From Bifidobacterium sp. (GTDB lineage: Bacteria; Actinomycetota; Actinomycetes; Actinomycetales; Bifidobacteriaceae): a stretch of DNA of 64,000 nt. A model generated the notes under the pieces. The model ran no database searches. It had not been told where the DNA came from and was given only the letters and a program-made list of their open reading frames with translations. The position numbers and the translations under genes were made by a program. Below, one piece after another: positions 47,358 to 56,549 of this stretch. The stretch is taken from positions 1 through 64,000 of the forward strand of contig JAGGHK010000003.1 of the NCBI GenBank assembly GCA_024104275.1, written 5' to 3'. Numbering within the stretch: the first letter of the stretch is position 1; each line of letters begins with the position of its first letter.

Positions 47358-48959
47358 TGCTCTTCGGCTTTCGGTATTCTCTTCCGTCAAACCGGCCAAA
47401 TCAAGGTTTTCTTCGGCGTTCTGCGCGTCCGCCTTTTCCACCTTTTCCTTTTCCTCCATGGCCTCTTCGACGTCGGCATCAAGCTCACCGGCGCCGAGGC
47501 GGGAATGACGGTAGGAATAGCCGAAGTAGATGCAGAAGCCAATCAGGAGCCAGACCACGAAACGAATCCAGGTCAACACCGAAAGATTCAACATCAACCA
47601 GAAATTGGCGACGGCAATCAGAATCGGAATCCAAGGGTTGCCGGGAATCTTGAACGAACGATGCAGGTCGGGACGCTTCTTGCGCATGATCGGCACCGAA
47701 ATCGCAACCAGCGTGAACGCCGAAAGCGTGCCGATATTGATCATATCGGAGAGGACGTTGACGTTGAAGCAGGAGGCGACGAAGGCGACCACGACGCTGG
47801 CGGCGATCTGCAACTTGCCGGGCGTGCCGCGCTTGCCGACCTTGGAGAGACCGCGCGGCAGCAGGCCATCACGGCTCATGGCGAAGACCACACGGGTCAG
47901 GGAAAGCAACATCACCATGACCACGGTCGTCAGGCCCAGCACAATGGCGAAGGAGATGATCTTGGCGGCCCAAGTCGCGCCGACCAGCTCAAAGCCGGTG
48001 GCCAGCGACGGGTTCTTAGCTTTGGCGAGGTCTTTGTAGGAGACCATGCCGGTGGTGACGACGGTGACGAGGACGTACATGATGATGACGAGCACCATAC
48101 CGAGGCCGAGACCGAGCGGCACGTTGCGGGCGGGGTTCTTGGTCTCCTCGCTCACCGTGGCGACCGCATCGAAACCGATGAACGCGAAGAAGACCAGCGC
48201 CGCACCGGAAATGATGCCGGAAATGCCGTAAATCGTAGGCTGTTGGCCGATGATCCATTGGAAAAGCGGCTGGGTCATGATGCCGTCGGACGCGGCCCCC
48301 GGCACGGAACTGGCCGGCTGGGACGGCGGGATGAACGGGACATAGTTGGACGGCTTGATATAGAAGAAGCCGACGATGACGACGAAGACGACGATGCCGA
48401 TCTTCAGAATCGTGAACGCGCCGTCGACGCGAGCGCCGATCTTGGTGCCCAACACCAAAAGAACCGTGAAGAACGCTACGACAATCAGCGGTGCCCAATC
48501 GAAGGTAAACCAGTCGAAGTTGATCTCGGTGCTGGAATTGAAGCCCATGAGGTGCAGGAAGTCGTTCAAGTAGACGCTCCAGTATTTGGCGATTACCGAA
48601 CTGGCCATGAGCATCTCAAGAATCAGGTCCCAGCCGATGACCCACGCCATCAACTCGCCGACCGTGGTGTAGGTAAAGGTGTAGGCGGAACCGGCGGCGG
48701 GAATCATCGAGGCGAACTCCGCGTAACACATCACCGCCGCAGCGCAAATGATGCCGGCAATCAGGAAACTGATGATGGCGGCGGGGCCCGCATGGAAGGC
48801 GATGGCCTGCGCGCCGACGGAGAAGATGCCCGCGCCGACCGCAACGGCCACACCCATGACGGCGAGATCCCAGGCCCCAAGATTTCGTACCAGCTTGCGG
48901 TCGCCGGTGGTGGTTTCGGCAAGTGTTTGCTCTACCGATTTCGTTCTGAACAGATTCAT
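47355..48959 (-). CDS. APC family amino acid permease (copy 2)
   Basis: The 534-residue paralogue of the neighbouring permease has the same helices and landmarks (GAGIFSVGAQAIAFHAGPAA; IIGQQPTIYGISGIISGAAL). Differences cluster in the periplasmic loop near residues 210-240 (SQPASSVPGAASDGIMTQ against SEPASKVLGPDSGGFMTQ) and the tail linker, which would be the places for a changed specificity. The substrate is probably a cationic or other amino acid; this cannot be settled from sequence. It has its own 305-bp upstream gap. Confidence 0.92.
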   Translation of the reverse strand: MNLFRTKSVEQTLAETTTGDRKLVRNLGAWDLAVMGVAVAVGAGIFSVGAQAIAFHAGPAAIISFLIAGIICAAAVMCYAEFASMIPAAGSAYTFTYTTVGELMAWVIGWDLILEMLMASSVIAKYWSVYLNDFLHLMGFNSSTEINFDWFTFDWAPLIVVAFFTVLLVLGTKIGARVDGAFTILKIGIVVFVVIVGFFYIKPSNYVPFIPPSQPASSVPGAASDGIMTQPLFQWIIGQQPTIYGISGIISGAALVFFAFIGFDAVATVSEETKNPARNVPLGLGLGMVLVIIMYVLVTVVTTGMVSYKDLAKAKNPSLATGFELVGATWAAKIISFAIVLGLTTVVMVMLLSLTRVVFAMSRDGLLPRGLSKVGKRGTPGKLQIAASVVVAFVASCFNVNVLSDMINIGTLSAFTLVAISVPIMRKKRPDLHRSFKIPGNPWIPILIAVANFWLMLNLSVLTWIRFVVWLLIGFCIYFGYSYRHSRLGAGELDADVEEAMEEKEKVEKADAQNAEENLDLAGLTEENTESRRA

Positions 48960-49198
48960 TGGACTTTCGACCCCTCATGCTTCCCGGCCTTATGGAAAAA
49001 GACCTACCTCACCATAGGAATATGACATGACGAAAGTGTTACCGAAACCACATTTTGGACAGTTTAGCTGCCGGAAATAAGATTCTTATTGAATACTCTT
49101 ATAAAATAAATACGATACGATAGCTTTTATTATTTATCTATATTTTGTTCCATTGCAAAAAAGCTAGTGGTACGTAGAATTCCAGCGATTCCATTTGA

Positions 49199-49250
49199 GC
49201 GCAGATCCATACCGATGATCACCGGCTCGACAATCAGACGGATGCCGAAC
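49199..49250 (-). pseudogene. Remnant of a second murB 3' end
   Basis: GCGCAGATCCATACCGATGA.. at 49199-49250 aligns with the murB 3' end at 49268-49318 (about 70% by eye). Read on the minus strand it encodes FGIRLIVEPVIIGMDLR, against FGIRLVPEPVVVGLDLR in the intact gene. It continues without the stop codon. It looks like the tail of an older murB left behind after partial duplication or replacement. It occupies the 305-bp gap between murB and permease copy 2; the rest of that gap is AT-rich with no gene. Confidence 0.6.
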
Positions 49251-49264
49251 TCCCCAAATTCACT

Positions 49265-50560
49265 TCAGCGCAGATCCAGGCCCACGACCACCGGTTCGGG
49301 CACCAAACGGATACCGAACCTGTCTTCAACGCCATTTTGGATGGCACGCGCGAGCTCCGCGACATCGTTGGCCTGTGCGCCGCCACGATTGGTCAGCGCG
49401 AGCGTATGCAGGGTCGAAAGACCGGCCTTGGCTTCTCTGCTCACCTTGTAGCCTTTGTGGAAACCGGCGTGGTCGATAAGCCATGCGGCCGAGGTTTTGA
49501 CGCCGAGTTCGCCGCTCGGCAGCGTCGCGTCAAAACGAGGGGCATCAGCAGGCAGTTGTTTTGCCTGATCTACCGTCAGTATCGGATTCATAAAGAAACT
49601 GCCACAACTATGGCGATTGAAGTCGGGTTTGACGCCTTCAACATCATTATTCTCAGCGATGTTGCGCTCATCTTTGCAGCCGCGCATCCACGGCGAAGCA
49701 TATCTCGAGGAATCCTCAAGCATGCCTTTTAAGGCGCGGACTTTCAGCACCGCGTTGCGAATGGCCGAAATCGGCATCCGCTCCCCCACTTCCACGCCGA
49801 GCGCCTTGGCCAACTGTCCGAATGCCACCTCGCCGGTTTCGTTGCGTTGCAGGCTAAAGGTTACGGAAAGCACCACGTAACGCGGTGTCGGGAAATACTT
49901 GTCGCCAGGGGTCGCCGGAGCGCTATACATACTGGTTTTGAGGGCCGAGCTGCGGTATCCGAAATGCATATCGCCGCGTTCAAGCTGGCGAACGCTGCCA
50001 CTTTCACGGTCGAAAACGCGAACCGAAGACACGGACGAGGCGACTTCCTGACCGTAGGCGCCGATATTCTGCACCACCGACGCGCCCACGGTCCCGGGCA
50101 CTCCCGATAGGCCTTCCACACCGGAAAAGCTAGAGGAAACACAATACGCCACGAAATCGTCCCAGTTCGCACCGGCCTCAGCGACGATTTCGACTGTATC
50201 AGAATGTTCGCCGGCACCGGCCTTGGCCACATTGCCGTTGACATCAGCACTTTTGCCAGCGCCCGTATTGCTATCCTCGCCAATTTTGGTTTCATGATTG
50301 CTATTACCGTTCAGTACCGAAATGCCGTGCCGCTTATCGCGTACAACAACACCGTGAAAAGGCTTATCGGAAACCAGCAGATTCGACCCACCGCCAATGA
50401 CCAAAAGAGGAAGACCCACGGCATCGGCATCTCGCACGGCCGCGACGAATTCCTTTTCGCTCTGCGGCTCGACAAAACGATCGACGACTCCGCCTACACC
50501 GATGGTGGTGAGTTCCGCCAATGTTGGTGCCATATTTGGCGAATCTGGCTGTGCTGTCAT
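49265..50560 (-). CDS. murB: UDP-N-acetylenolpyruvoylglucosamine reductase MurB
   Basis: MurB reduces UDP-GlcNAc-enolpyruvate to UDP-MurNAc with NADPH and FAD in peptidoglycan synthesis. The 431-residue product has the FAD motif VIGGGSNLLVSD (about 54-65), GLSGVPGTVGASVVQNIGAY, GYRSSALK, and the catalytic Ser region HSCGSFFMNPI. The Glu of the C-terminal EPVVVGLDLR region closes the protein. It is about 60-80 residues longer than usual owing to an Asn/Gly/Ser-rich insertion (about 82-122) in the FAD domain and a second one near 280-300. It lies downstream of rpmG on the same strand. Confidence 0.95.
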   Translation of the reverse strand: MTAQPDSPNMAPTLAELTTIGVGGVVDRFVEPQSEKEFVAAVRDADAVGLPLLVIGGGSNLLVSDKPFHGVVVRDKRHGISVLNGNSNHETKIGEDSNTGAGKSADVNGNVAKAGAGEHSDTVEIVAEAGANWDDFVAYCVSSSFSGVEGLSGVPGTVGASVVQNIGAYGQEVASSVSSVRVFDRESGSVRQLERGDMHFGYRSSALKTSMYSAPATPGDKYFPTPRYVVLSVTFSLQRNETGEVAFGQLAKALGVEVGERMPISAIRNAVLKVRALKGMLEDSSRYASPWMRGCKDERNIAENNDVEGVKPDFNRHSCGSFFMNPILTVDQAKQLPADAPRFDATLPSGELGVKTSAAWLIDHAGFHKGYKVSREAKAGLSTLHTLALTNRGGAQANDVAELARAIQNGVEDRFGIRLVPEPVVVGLDLR

Positions 50561-50643
50561 GACGTCATCACCTGTTCTTTTTCTTGTGGTTACCGCCGAT
50601 ACGTTTGCTATACGCTTGCTAAGGAATTTCCCCGCCCGAATAT

Positions 50644-50670
50644 GAAAAAAGCCCGACCGCAGTCAGGCTT
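50644..50670 (-). terminator. Terminator of rpmG
   Basis: On the minus strand AGCCTGAC pairs with GTCGGGCT and is followed by TTTTTTC. It lies 16 bp past the rpmG stop and 84 bp before the murB start, so murB probably has its own promoter. Confidence 0.85.
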
Positions 50671-50685
50671 CCTCAACGCTATGAC

Positions 50686-50856
50686 TCAACGAGTCTCGCG
50701 ATGCACGGTTTCCTTGCCGCAACGAGGGCAGAACTTCTTGAGTTCGAGACGATCCGGGGTATTGCGACGGTTCTTGGTCGTAATGTAGTTACGCTCCTTG
50801 CACACCGTGCATGCCAGCGTGATGCCCGGACGGACTGCGGCGCTTTTGCTTGCCAT
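50686..50856 (-). CDS. rpmG: 50S ribosomal protein L33
   Basis: L33 is a small 50S protein. The 56-residue product starts [20 protein letters not shown]. It has two CxxC pairs, C16/C19 and C43/C46 (CPRC), so this is the zinc-containing C+ form. The length is typical. It follows tRNA-Met by 49 bp and precedes murB, a conserved actinobacterial order. Confidence 0.95.
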   Translation of the reverse strand: MASKSAAVRPGITLACTVCKERNYITTKNRRNTPDRLELKKFCPRCGKETVHRETR

Positions 50857-50905
50857 TGGTTCACCTTCTGCGTGTTGTTTCTTGCCGACTTCTGCCGGTA
50901 GTTTG

Positions 50906-50979
50906 TAGCGGGAAAGAGACTCGAACTCTTGACCTTACGATTATGAGTCGTACGCTCTAGCCAGCTGAGCTATCCCGCC
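50906..50979 (-). tRNA. tRNA-Met(CAT)
   Basis: The minus strand gives acceptor GGCGGGA/TCCCGCT with an A discriminator, a D arm with AGCTCAGCTGG, an anticodon loop CTCATAA (CAT) and T arm GTTCGAGTC. The first acceptor pair is G-T. Without the C1-A72 mismatch and the GGG/CCC anticodon stem of an initiator it reads as an elongator. Confidence 0.93.
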
Positions 50980-50983
50980 AGAG

Positions 50984-51055
<72 letters not shown>

Positions 51056-51056
51056 G

Positions 51057-51138
51057 TGGCGGATAGTGGATTCGAACCACTGAAGCTATCAGCGGCTGAT
51101 TTACAGTCAGCTCCCTTTGACCGCTTGGGAAATCCGCC
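51057..51138 (-). tRNA. tRNA-Tyr(GTA)
   Basis: A class II tRNA with acceptor GGCGGAT/ATCCGCC, A discriminator, anticodon loop CTGTAAA (GTA), a long variable arm and T arm GTTCGAATC. One base separates it from tRNA-Thr, so the three tRNAs and rpmG are probably one transcript. Confidence 0.95.
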
Positions 51139-51245
51139 AATTACTCACTCCGCGACTTTGAAAGCCTCGAAGCAGGCAACTTGACTATAATGGCACGGAC
51201 CGCAGACGGATGCAAGCCCGCGACACGCCTAGTGTGTCGGAAAAC

Positions 51246-51285
51246 AATGCCGCCGCACCAACAAAACGTTGGAACGACGGCATTT
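51246..51285 (-). terminator. Terminator of hisC
   Basis: AATGCCGyCG/CG-CGGCATT and an inner CCAAC/GTTGG form a long stem between hisC and the tRNA cluster. On the minus strand TTTT follows after one G. Confidence 0.65.
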
Positions 51286-51363
51286 TGACACCGATTTTGC
51301 ATCGGGATGATTCTTAGGCTTTTGCTGCTTTGTTTTCAGAAGTTTTGCCTTCAGGCATTACGG

Positions 51364-52446
51364 TCAGGCGATGCCATCATCTTTCAGGCCTTGGCAGACT
51401 TCGATGACCTTGTCGTTGGCTTCCGTCTCACCGACGGAGATGCGGATGCCCTCGCCGTCGAAGACGCGTGTGGAAAGGCCGGCTGCGGTGAAGCGCGCGG
51501 CGGCCTCACCGGTCTTGCTGCCAAGCGGCAGCCAGTAGAAGTTCGCGTATGGCTCGGGGAAGTCCCAGCCCTGGGCACGCAGCGCCTTGACGATACGGCC
51601 GCGTTCAACGACGAGCGCCTGCACACGCTCCATCAGCTCGTCCTTGGCATCGAGCGAGGCAAGGGCGGCGATCTGCGCAGATTGGGTGACGCCGAACGGC
51701 AGCGACATCTTGCGCATGCCGGTGATGACGTCGGGCCGGGCGATGCTGTAGCCGATACGCAGACCAGCCAGGCCGTAAGCCTTGGAGAAGGTGTGCGCCA
51801 CGACGATGTTCGGGTACTCGCGGTAAAGCTTCATGCCCACGCTGGTGTCGAGAGCAGTGTTGAAATGGATGTAGGCCTCGTCGAAGAGCACGATGACATC
51901 GCTCGGGACGGCCTTCATCAGGCGGCGGGCATCCTTGTCGCTCACCGACGAAGAAGTCGGGTTGTTCGGATTGTTGACGATGATCATGCGGGTCTTGCCA
52001 TTGATCGCGGCGATGATCGCGCCGATGTCGTGGCCGCCGTCAGGCCGGTTGGGAATCTGGACGCTGGTGGCGCCGGCACCTGAGACGATGATTGGATAGG
52101 CCTCGAAGCTGCGCCACGGATAAATCACCTCGTCGCCAGGGCCTGCGAGCAGGTTGGTGAGCTGGGTGATGACCTCGGTGGAGCCGCAGCCGAGCACGAT
52201 CTCGTCCTGGCCGACCTCATAGTCCTTGGCGAGGCGTTCGATGACCTGCCAGCCGCCCATATCCGGGTAGCGGTTGATGCGGTCGAGCGCGTGGTCTTCG
52301 ATGGCCTTGCGCACGCTGGGCAGCGGTGGGTACGGATTCTCATTGCTGGAGATCTTGAAGGATTTCTGGCCCGCGACTGTGGGAGCCGGCTTGCCTTGTT
52401 TGTAGGCAGGGATGCTATCAACTATGGCACGATGTTTGAAAGTCAT
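51364..52446 (-). CDS. hisC: Histidinol-phosphate aminotransferase
   Basis: HisC converts imidazole acetol phosphate and glutamate to histidinol phosphate in histidine synthesis. The 360-residue product is a fold-type I PLP enzyme with the Schiff-base Lys in HTFSKAYGLAGLRIGY, NNPNNPT in the substrate loop and early SSNENPYPPLP. It stands alone, away from the other his genes. Some members of this group also transaminate aromatic amino acids. A separate terminator and the groES terminator bound it. Confidence 0.9.
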   Translation of the reverse strand: MTFKHRAIVDSIPAYKQGKPAPTVAGQKSFKISSNENPYPPLPSVRKAIEDHALDRINRYPDMGGWQVIERLAKDYEVGQDEIVLGCGSTEVITQLTNLLAGPGDEVIYPWRSFEAYPIIVSGAGATSVQIPNRPDGGHDIGAIIAAINGKTRMIIVNNPNNPTSSSVSDKDARRLMKAVPSDVIVLFDEAYIHFNTALDTSVGMKLYREYPNIVVAHTFSKAYGLAGLRIGYSIARPDVITGMRKMSLPFGVTQSAQIAALASLDAKDELMERVQALVVERGRIVKALRAQGWDFPEPYANFYWLPLGSKTGEAAARFTAAGLSTRVFDGEGIRISVGETEANDKVIEVCQGLKDDGIA

Positions 52447-52516
52447 AATCGCATTGTAAGTCCGGGCGTGAGATATTGCACATTTTGAGGTTCGTTTTTA
52501 AGACAGAATAAACAAA

Positions 52517-52552
52517 AATGCGTCCCAGCCGTTTGGATGGCTGGGACGCATT
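52517..52552 (-). terminator. Terminator of groES
   Basis: AATGCGTCCCAGCC pairs perfectly with GGCTGGGACGCATT around an 8-nt loop and on the minus strand is followed by TTTGTTTATT. It lies 27 bp past the groES stop. Confidence 0.85.
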
Positions 52553-52578
52553 GTGATAAAACTTGGCGATTACGGCAA

Positions 52579-52872
52579 TCAGTTCATGATCGCGAGCACG
52601 TCGCGCGCACCGACGATGAGGTAATCCTCACCGTTGTAGTGAACCTCGGTGCCGCCGTACTTGGAATAGAGCACCTTGTCCCCGACCTTGACGTCCATCG
52701 GGATGCGGTTGCCGTTATCGTCGCGACGACCCGGGCCGACGGCCAGGACTTCGCCCTGCTGCGGCTTCTCCTTGGCGTTGTCCGGAATGTAAAGGCCGGA
52801 TGACGTCTGCGTCTCCGCTTCGGCCTGCTTCACAATAATCTTGTCTTCCAACGGTGTAAGTGAGATCGACAC
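52579..52872 (-). CDS. groES: Co-chaperonin GroES
   Basis: GroES caps the GroEL folding chamber. The 97-residue product contains [20 protein letters not shown], the mobile loop, and [20 protein letters not shown] chose the GTG at 52872, which follows GAGGAGG with normal spacing and gives the family N-terminus; an upstream ATG at 52926 adds 18 unrelated residues. No groEL follows, so groEL must be elsewhere, as in other bifidobacteria. A perfect CIRCE lies 125 bp upstream, indicating HrcA control. Confidence 0.97.
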   Translation of the reverse strand: MSISLTPLEDKIIVKQAEAETQTSSGLYIPDNAKEKPQQGEVLAVGPGRRDDNGNRIPMDVKVGDKVLYSKYGGTEVHYNGEDYLIVGARDVLAIMN

Positions 52873-52996
52873 TGTGGACCTCCTCTTTCTTATAAGTGAG
52901 AGTTGCATTTCCTCGCGCGAGGACACCGCTTTCAGAGGCTGACGATCACTTTCGGCACCGTCCCTTTGCGCTTACCTGTCTATCGTAGCGCGAAAA

Positions 52997-53023
52997 TTAG
53001 CACTCTGCCAACTCGAGTGCTAA
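52997..53023. promoter_or_regulatory. CIRCE operator (HrcA-binding) upstream of groES
   Basis: TTAGCACTC-N9-GAGTGCTAA is a perfect 9+9 match to the CIRCE inverted repeat. It lies 125 bp before the groES GTG in the 297-bp gap, which otherwise shows no gene. HrcA binds CIRCE and represses chaperonin genes until heat shock. Confidence 0.93.
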
Positions 53024-53169
53024 CGCTCTGAGTGAAACCTTCACAATTGAGGCGAACAATGCCGAATTTTCAACGAATCTTCGTTCAAACAAAAACACAA
53101 CTCAACACAAATGGATAACAAATCAGATATCCGCTCGGAATCGACTCAAACTAATCTAGCTTACCCGCT

Positions 53170-54816
53170 TCAGACGTTCCTGCGTTGAAGAATCTTTTCC
53201 AGCCCGGTTCCCAGGGAATCCGACGATACCGCAGGCGCTTCCGTATCAGCAGAGACTTCCGAAGCATGGAACTTCTCGGGATCGCTGGTATAAGTCGATT
53301 TCTTGTCTGTTGCCTTGCCGTTGCGCTCGACTGCCGCACGCGCACGCTTGGCAGCGGCACGGGCACGTCTGCGGTTCTTCTTCGAGATCAGAGCACTCGC
53401 CGAGCCTTCTGTACGAGCGGATTTGCCTTCGGTTTCAGTGGCATTGGAAACGGACGAACTTGAATCTTCTCGGCTGTTCTCGGTAGTTTGCTTAGCCGCT
53501 TTTTCGTTCTGCTTTGCGGATTCTGACGAAGTAGCTTCGACATTCTTCGCGTCGGCCTTCGCCTTGGCGACCTGACGGGTGGACTTGATCTCAAGGCTCT
53601 TCGGCTCTTCGCTTTTGACCTCCACACCATTGCGCGGGGCACCCAACGAGAAGGAAATGAGGTCCTGATTCGGAGCCAGATCGACCACGTCCAGAGCCTG
53701 CGCCGGATGAACCTGCCTTAGCTCATTGGTGGCGTCATTCGGCTCAATCCGCTGCTTCTTTACAGACGAATCCACCTTGCCGGAAGTATCGGCCGCAACT
53801 GGGCGACGATTGTTTGAAGCCTTGGCGGCATTCTTCTTCGCCATTGCGGTAGGAGCGTTTGCCTGCGGATTCGACTTACGCGCGGAAGCCGATTGCGATT
53901 CAGTTTGGGATTGAGCCTGAGACTTGGCTCGCTGAGCCGCAGAACGCTTTGCTGCATTCCCGGAATTGGCACCGGTGTTTGCGGCGATAACGGCTTGCTT
54001 GGAAACGACAGCGGCGTCCCTGCTCTTGCTGGATTGAGACGTGGATTTCTGCCGATCAGCCTGGACTTGAGCCTGGGCACGACGATTTTCAATACGTTCC
54101 TTTTCGGCGCGGGACTGCTTCATGGCCTTTCGGATTTCCTGCTCGGCCATCAGACCGGTGGGCTGCTCGTCGCTGGAAACAGATGTTGCGGAATACTTCG
54201 CGGCGACTTGAGCATCGGATTTGGAAACCTGACCATTGGCAACGGTGGAACCATTGCTCTGAGCCTTATAGGCCCTGGCTTGTGCGGCGCGCTTCACCTT
54301 GAGATCATGTTCCCATGCCCTGGCATGGTTGGCCGTGCGCACGCCCAAGGCGACCACAACGGCAAGCAAGGCCGCGGGGATCAAGGCGAACAACGGGCTG
54401 AATCTCAGTGGGAACGCAATGGCGAACACGACAATGGTGATAGCCAACAAAACGGCGGAAATAATGGCACGCCTACGTGCCGCCTCACGACGAAGCCTGC
54501 GGATATGCGCGACTTTGGCACGCTCTTTCGTGGCTTTCGTGGCTTTCGTGGGTCGTGCAACCGATGGCCCCGATGAAATCGCGACAATGTTCTTTCGCTC
54601 TGGTTGCATGACATTCCCTTTCGCCGAAGGCTGCCGCTCATCGCTGAAACGGGTACCGCTATCGGCATCCACCAGATGCAACGACGGCGAGTACTTGTCC
54701 TCGCGATGCTCGACCACCCTTTTCATGCTATCCGCAGTACGCCGCGGCAGCCAGCCAAGTATCAGAATAGCGAGAATGACCAGTACGACAACGCCGCTCA
54801 CCCACGCATAATCCAT
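53170..54816 (-). CDS. Uncharacterised membrane protein with long charged tail
   Basis: The 548-residue product has one N-terminal membrane helix (VSGVVVLVILAILILGWL), an about 80-residue loop and two further helices near 115-165 (AIISAVLLAITIVVFAIAFP; FALIPAALLAVVVALGV). About 380 residues rich in Ala, Lys, Ser, Gln and Glu follow, probably disordered or coiled-coil and cytosolic. A conserved-looking segment QALDVVDLAPNQDLISFSLG (about 425) stands out. The ATG at 54816 is chosen because the frame upstream of it is Cys-rich and unlikely. Function unknown. Confidence 0.75.
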   Translation of the reverse strand: MDYAWVSGVVVLVILAILILGWLPRRTADSMKRVVEHREDKYSPSLHLVDADSGTRFSDERQPSAKGNVMQPERKNIVAISSGPSVARPTKATKATKERAKVAHIRRLRREAARRRAIISAVLLAITIVVFAIAFPLRFSPLFALIPAALLAVVVALGVRTANHARAWEHDLKVKRAAQARAYKAQSNGSTVANGQVSKSDAQVAAKYSATSVSSDEQPTGLMAEQEIRKAMKQSRAEKERIENRRAQAQVQADRQKSTSQSSKSRDAAVVSKQAVIAANTGANSGNAAKRSAAQRAKSQAQSQTESQSASARKSNPQANAPTAMAKKNAAKASNNRRPVAADTSGKVDSSVKKQRIEPNDATNELRQVHPAQALDVVDLAPNQDLISFSLGAPRNGVEVKSEEPKSLEIKSTRQVAKAKADAKNVEATSSESAKQNEKAAKQTTENSREDSSSSVSNATETEGKSARTEGSASALISKKNRRRARAAAKRARAAVERNGKATDKKSTYTSDPEKFHASEVSADTEAPAVSSDSLGTGLEKILQRRNV

Positions 54817-54871
54817 ACATCCAAGAATAGATAGAGTTGGTGACTTTTTACACAGGTGTAATTTGCGCGTG

Positions 54872-55546
54872 TCATACGAGCAGACGCCGCGTAAAACCTT
54901 GTGGGGCGTCTTCGGCCAACAGACTATACACATCATGGTCACACCACTGATTATGGATGTACATGCTTTTGAGCCTCAAACCTTCGTGATGCGCCTGCAG
55001 CTTCTCCGCCACCCTGCGGGAAGGCTGGTTTTCGGGCAGCATCGAGATTTCCAAACGATGAAGCCGAGGACCGGTTGGGCTGAACATCGCCCAATCCGCC
55101 AGCATCGCCACCGCCAGCGGAGCGATGCCATGACCGGCATGATCTTGATCGACCCAGTAACCGATATTGCCGCTTCGCATCGATCCGTAACAGATCGCGC
55201 CCACGGAAATCTGGCCGATAATCGCCATCTGGTATTCGATGACGAAAAGCGCACCACTCCCCGACGCCTCATCAGAGCGCTGCCGTTGCAGCCATGTGTT
55301 GAACGTCAGACCCGGACCATGCATCGGATCGTTGGAATCCCAAGGCGCAAGCCATGCGGCATTGCGTTGTCTGGTTTCATTCCATCCAGCCTCGTCTTCG
55401 GCGCCCATCGGACGCAGGCGAATCTGTATGGCGCCTTGAGGCGGCAAGAGCTCACGCGGCATGGTGATGGCATTGGGGTTGGGCGCAAGCGCGTTGCGCA
55501 GCGAGCGAAAGACAGACACAGACTTATAGTACGCATTCCCTCTCAC
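54872..55546 (-). CDS. GNAT family N-acetyltransferase (RimJ-like)
   Basis: The 224-residue product has IRLRPMGAEDEAGWNETRQR, VIEYQMAIIGQISVGAI and GNIGYWVDQDHAGHGIAPLA, the RimJ/RimL N-acetyltransferase pattern with the acetyl-CoA loop. LEISMLPENQPSRRVAEKLQ follows. It probably acetylates a ribosomal or other protein N-terminus. The first about 30 residues could be outside the true start; MPRELLPPQG (55462) is an alternative. It is divergent from the cyclo-ligase gene and separated from the membrane protein gene by 55 bp. Confidence 0.87.
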   Translation of the reverse strand: MRGNAYYKSVSVFRSLRNALAPNPNAITMPRELLPPQGAIQIRLRPMGAEDEAGWNETRQRNAAWLAPWDSNDPMHGPGLTFNTWLQRQRSDEASGSGALFVIEYQMAIIGQISVGAICYGSMRSGNIGYWVDQDHAGHGIAPLAVAMLADWAMFSPTGPRLHRLEISMLPENQPSRRVAEKLQAHHEGLRLKSMYIHNQWCDHDVYSLLAEDAPQGFTRRLLV

Positions 55547-55581
55547 CTAGGGAACCTCACCAATCGTTGACAGATGAATGC

Positions 55582-56376
55582 ATGGGTAGTATGAGCATTA
55601 TGAACAACACGGCGGGAAACATCGATGCGTTGAAACAGGGCATACGGCACGAGGCCATCGCCAAACGCAAGGGAATGCGTGAAAGCGAACGGGCGGAAGC
55701 GGGCGCGCGATTGGGCAAACTCGTGATATCACTGCTCGACAACCTGCAGAATGAGTCGAATGGTGGGAGTTCCTGCGCAGATAGCGGCGCCGAGACCAGT
55801 GACGCCAATCATTCCAGGACTGTCAGCACCAACGGTTCGTGCGACATTGATACCGATCACACTCTCAACATCGAAACCAGCACTCCAATCATCAACCCGT
55901 ATTCTGGAGACACTGCGGCGGCCTACGTTTCGATGGGGACGGAAGTACCGACGCTGGGACTGCTGGACGAACTGGGCAAGCGCGGGTTGCGGGTGCTGGT
56001 GCCACGGCTTGGCAGCGGGCGCGACATCAGGTGGAGCGAATATGGCGGAAAATCAGGATTACGAGAGATGCCGCGCACTGCTACCGGCGGGTTGAGGCCA
56101 GCGGAACCGGACGGCAGGACGCTGGGGCCCGAAGCCATCGCCGATGCTGGAATCGTCTTTATCCCGGCGTTCGCCATCGACCTCGACGGCACGCGGCTGG
56201 GTCGCGGCGGCGGCTGGTACGACCAGGTTCTCGGGCTTTGCAGACCTGACGCGCTAAAAATCGGGGTCTGCTGGGACTGGGAATTCACGGATCGCCACCA
56301 TGCCGTACCCAGCGAAAGCCACGATATCGCGGTCGATGCGGCACTGACACCGGAACGTTTTATAAGACTCAGGTAG
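55582..56376 (+). CDS. 5-formyltetrahydrofolate cyclo-ligase with insertion
   Basis: The enzyme converts 5-formyl-THF to 5,10-methenyl-THF with ATP, recycling the storage folate. The 264-residue product has KQGIRHEAIAKRKGM at the N-terminus, AAYVSMGTEVPTLGLLDELG, RVLVPRLG, and the C-terminal phosphate loop TRLGRGGGWYDQVL. A Ser/Asn/Thr-rich insertion (about 57-108) splits the N-terminal helical part from the first strand and explains the extra length over about 190-200. The ATG at 55582 is chosen; a TTG at 55567 and ATGs at 55591 and 55600 are alternatives. Confidence 0.88.
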   Translation: MGSMSIMNNTAGNIDALKQGIRHEAIAKRKGMRESERAEAGARLGKLVISLLDNLQNESNGGSSCADSGAETSDANHSRTVSTNGSCDIDTDHTLNIETSTPIINPYSGDTAAAYVSMGTEVPTLGLLDELGKRGLRVLVPRLGSGRDIRWSEYGGKSGLREMPRTATGGLRPAEPDGRTLGPEAIADAGIVFIPAFAIDLDGTRLGRGGGWYDQVLGLCRPDALKIGVCWDWEFTDRHHAVPSESHDIAVDAALTPERFIRLR

Positions 56377-56549
56377 GCAACGGCGAAAGGCGGCTTCGCG
56401 CACGATTCAAGATCAGTATTTTTCATCGGCCTTATTTCCACCGGCCAAACGCCGAGCCCTCGAACTTCACTGGAAACGAACGAGCGTCAGGGCTGGGACT
56501 AGGATATGAACAGTTGACTTGTTGAGTGTTTATTTTCCTGGAGGGACCG

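Noticed and set aside
47505-49025. 506-codon plus-strand frame opposite permease copy 2
   Set aside because: It is a shadow of a membrane-protein gene. Its Asp/His/Gly-rich translation is typical of the complement of hydrophobic codons.
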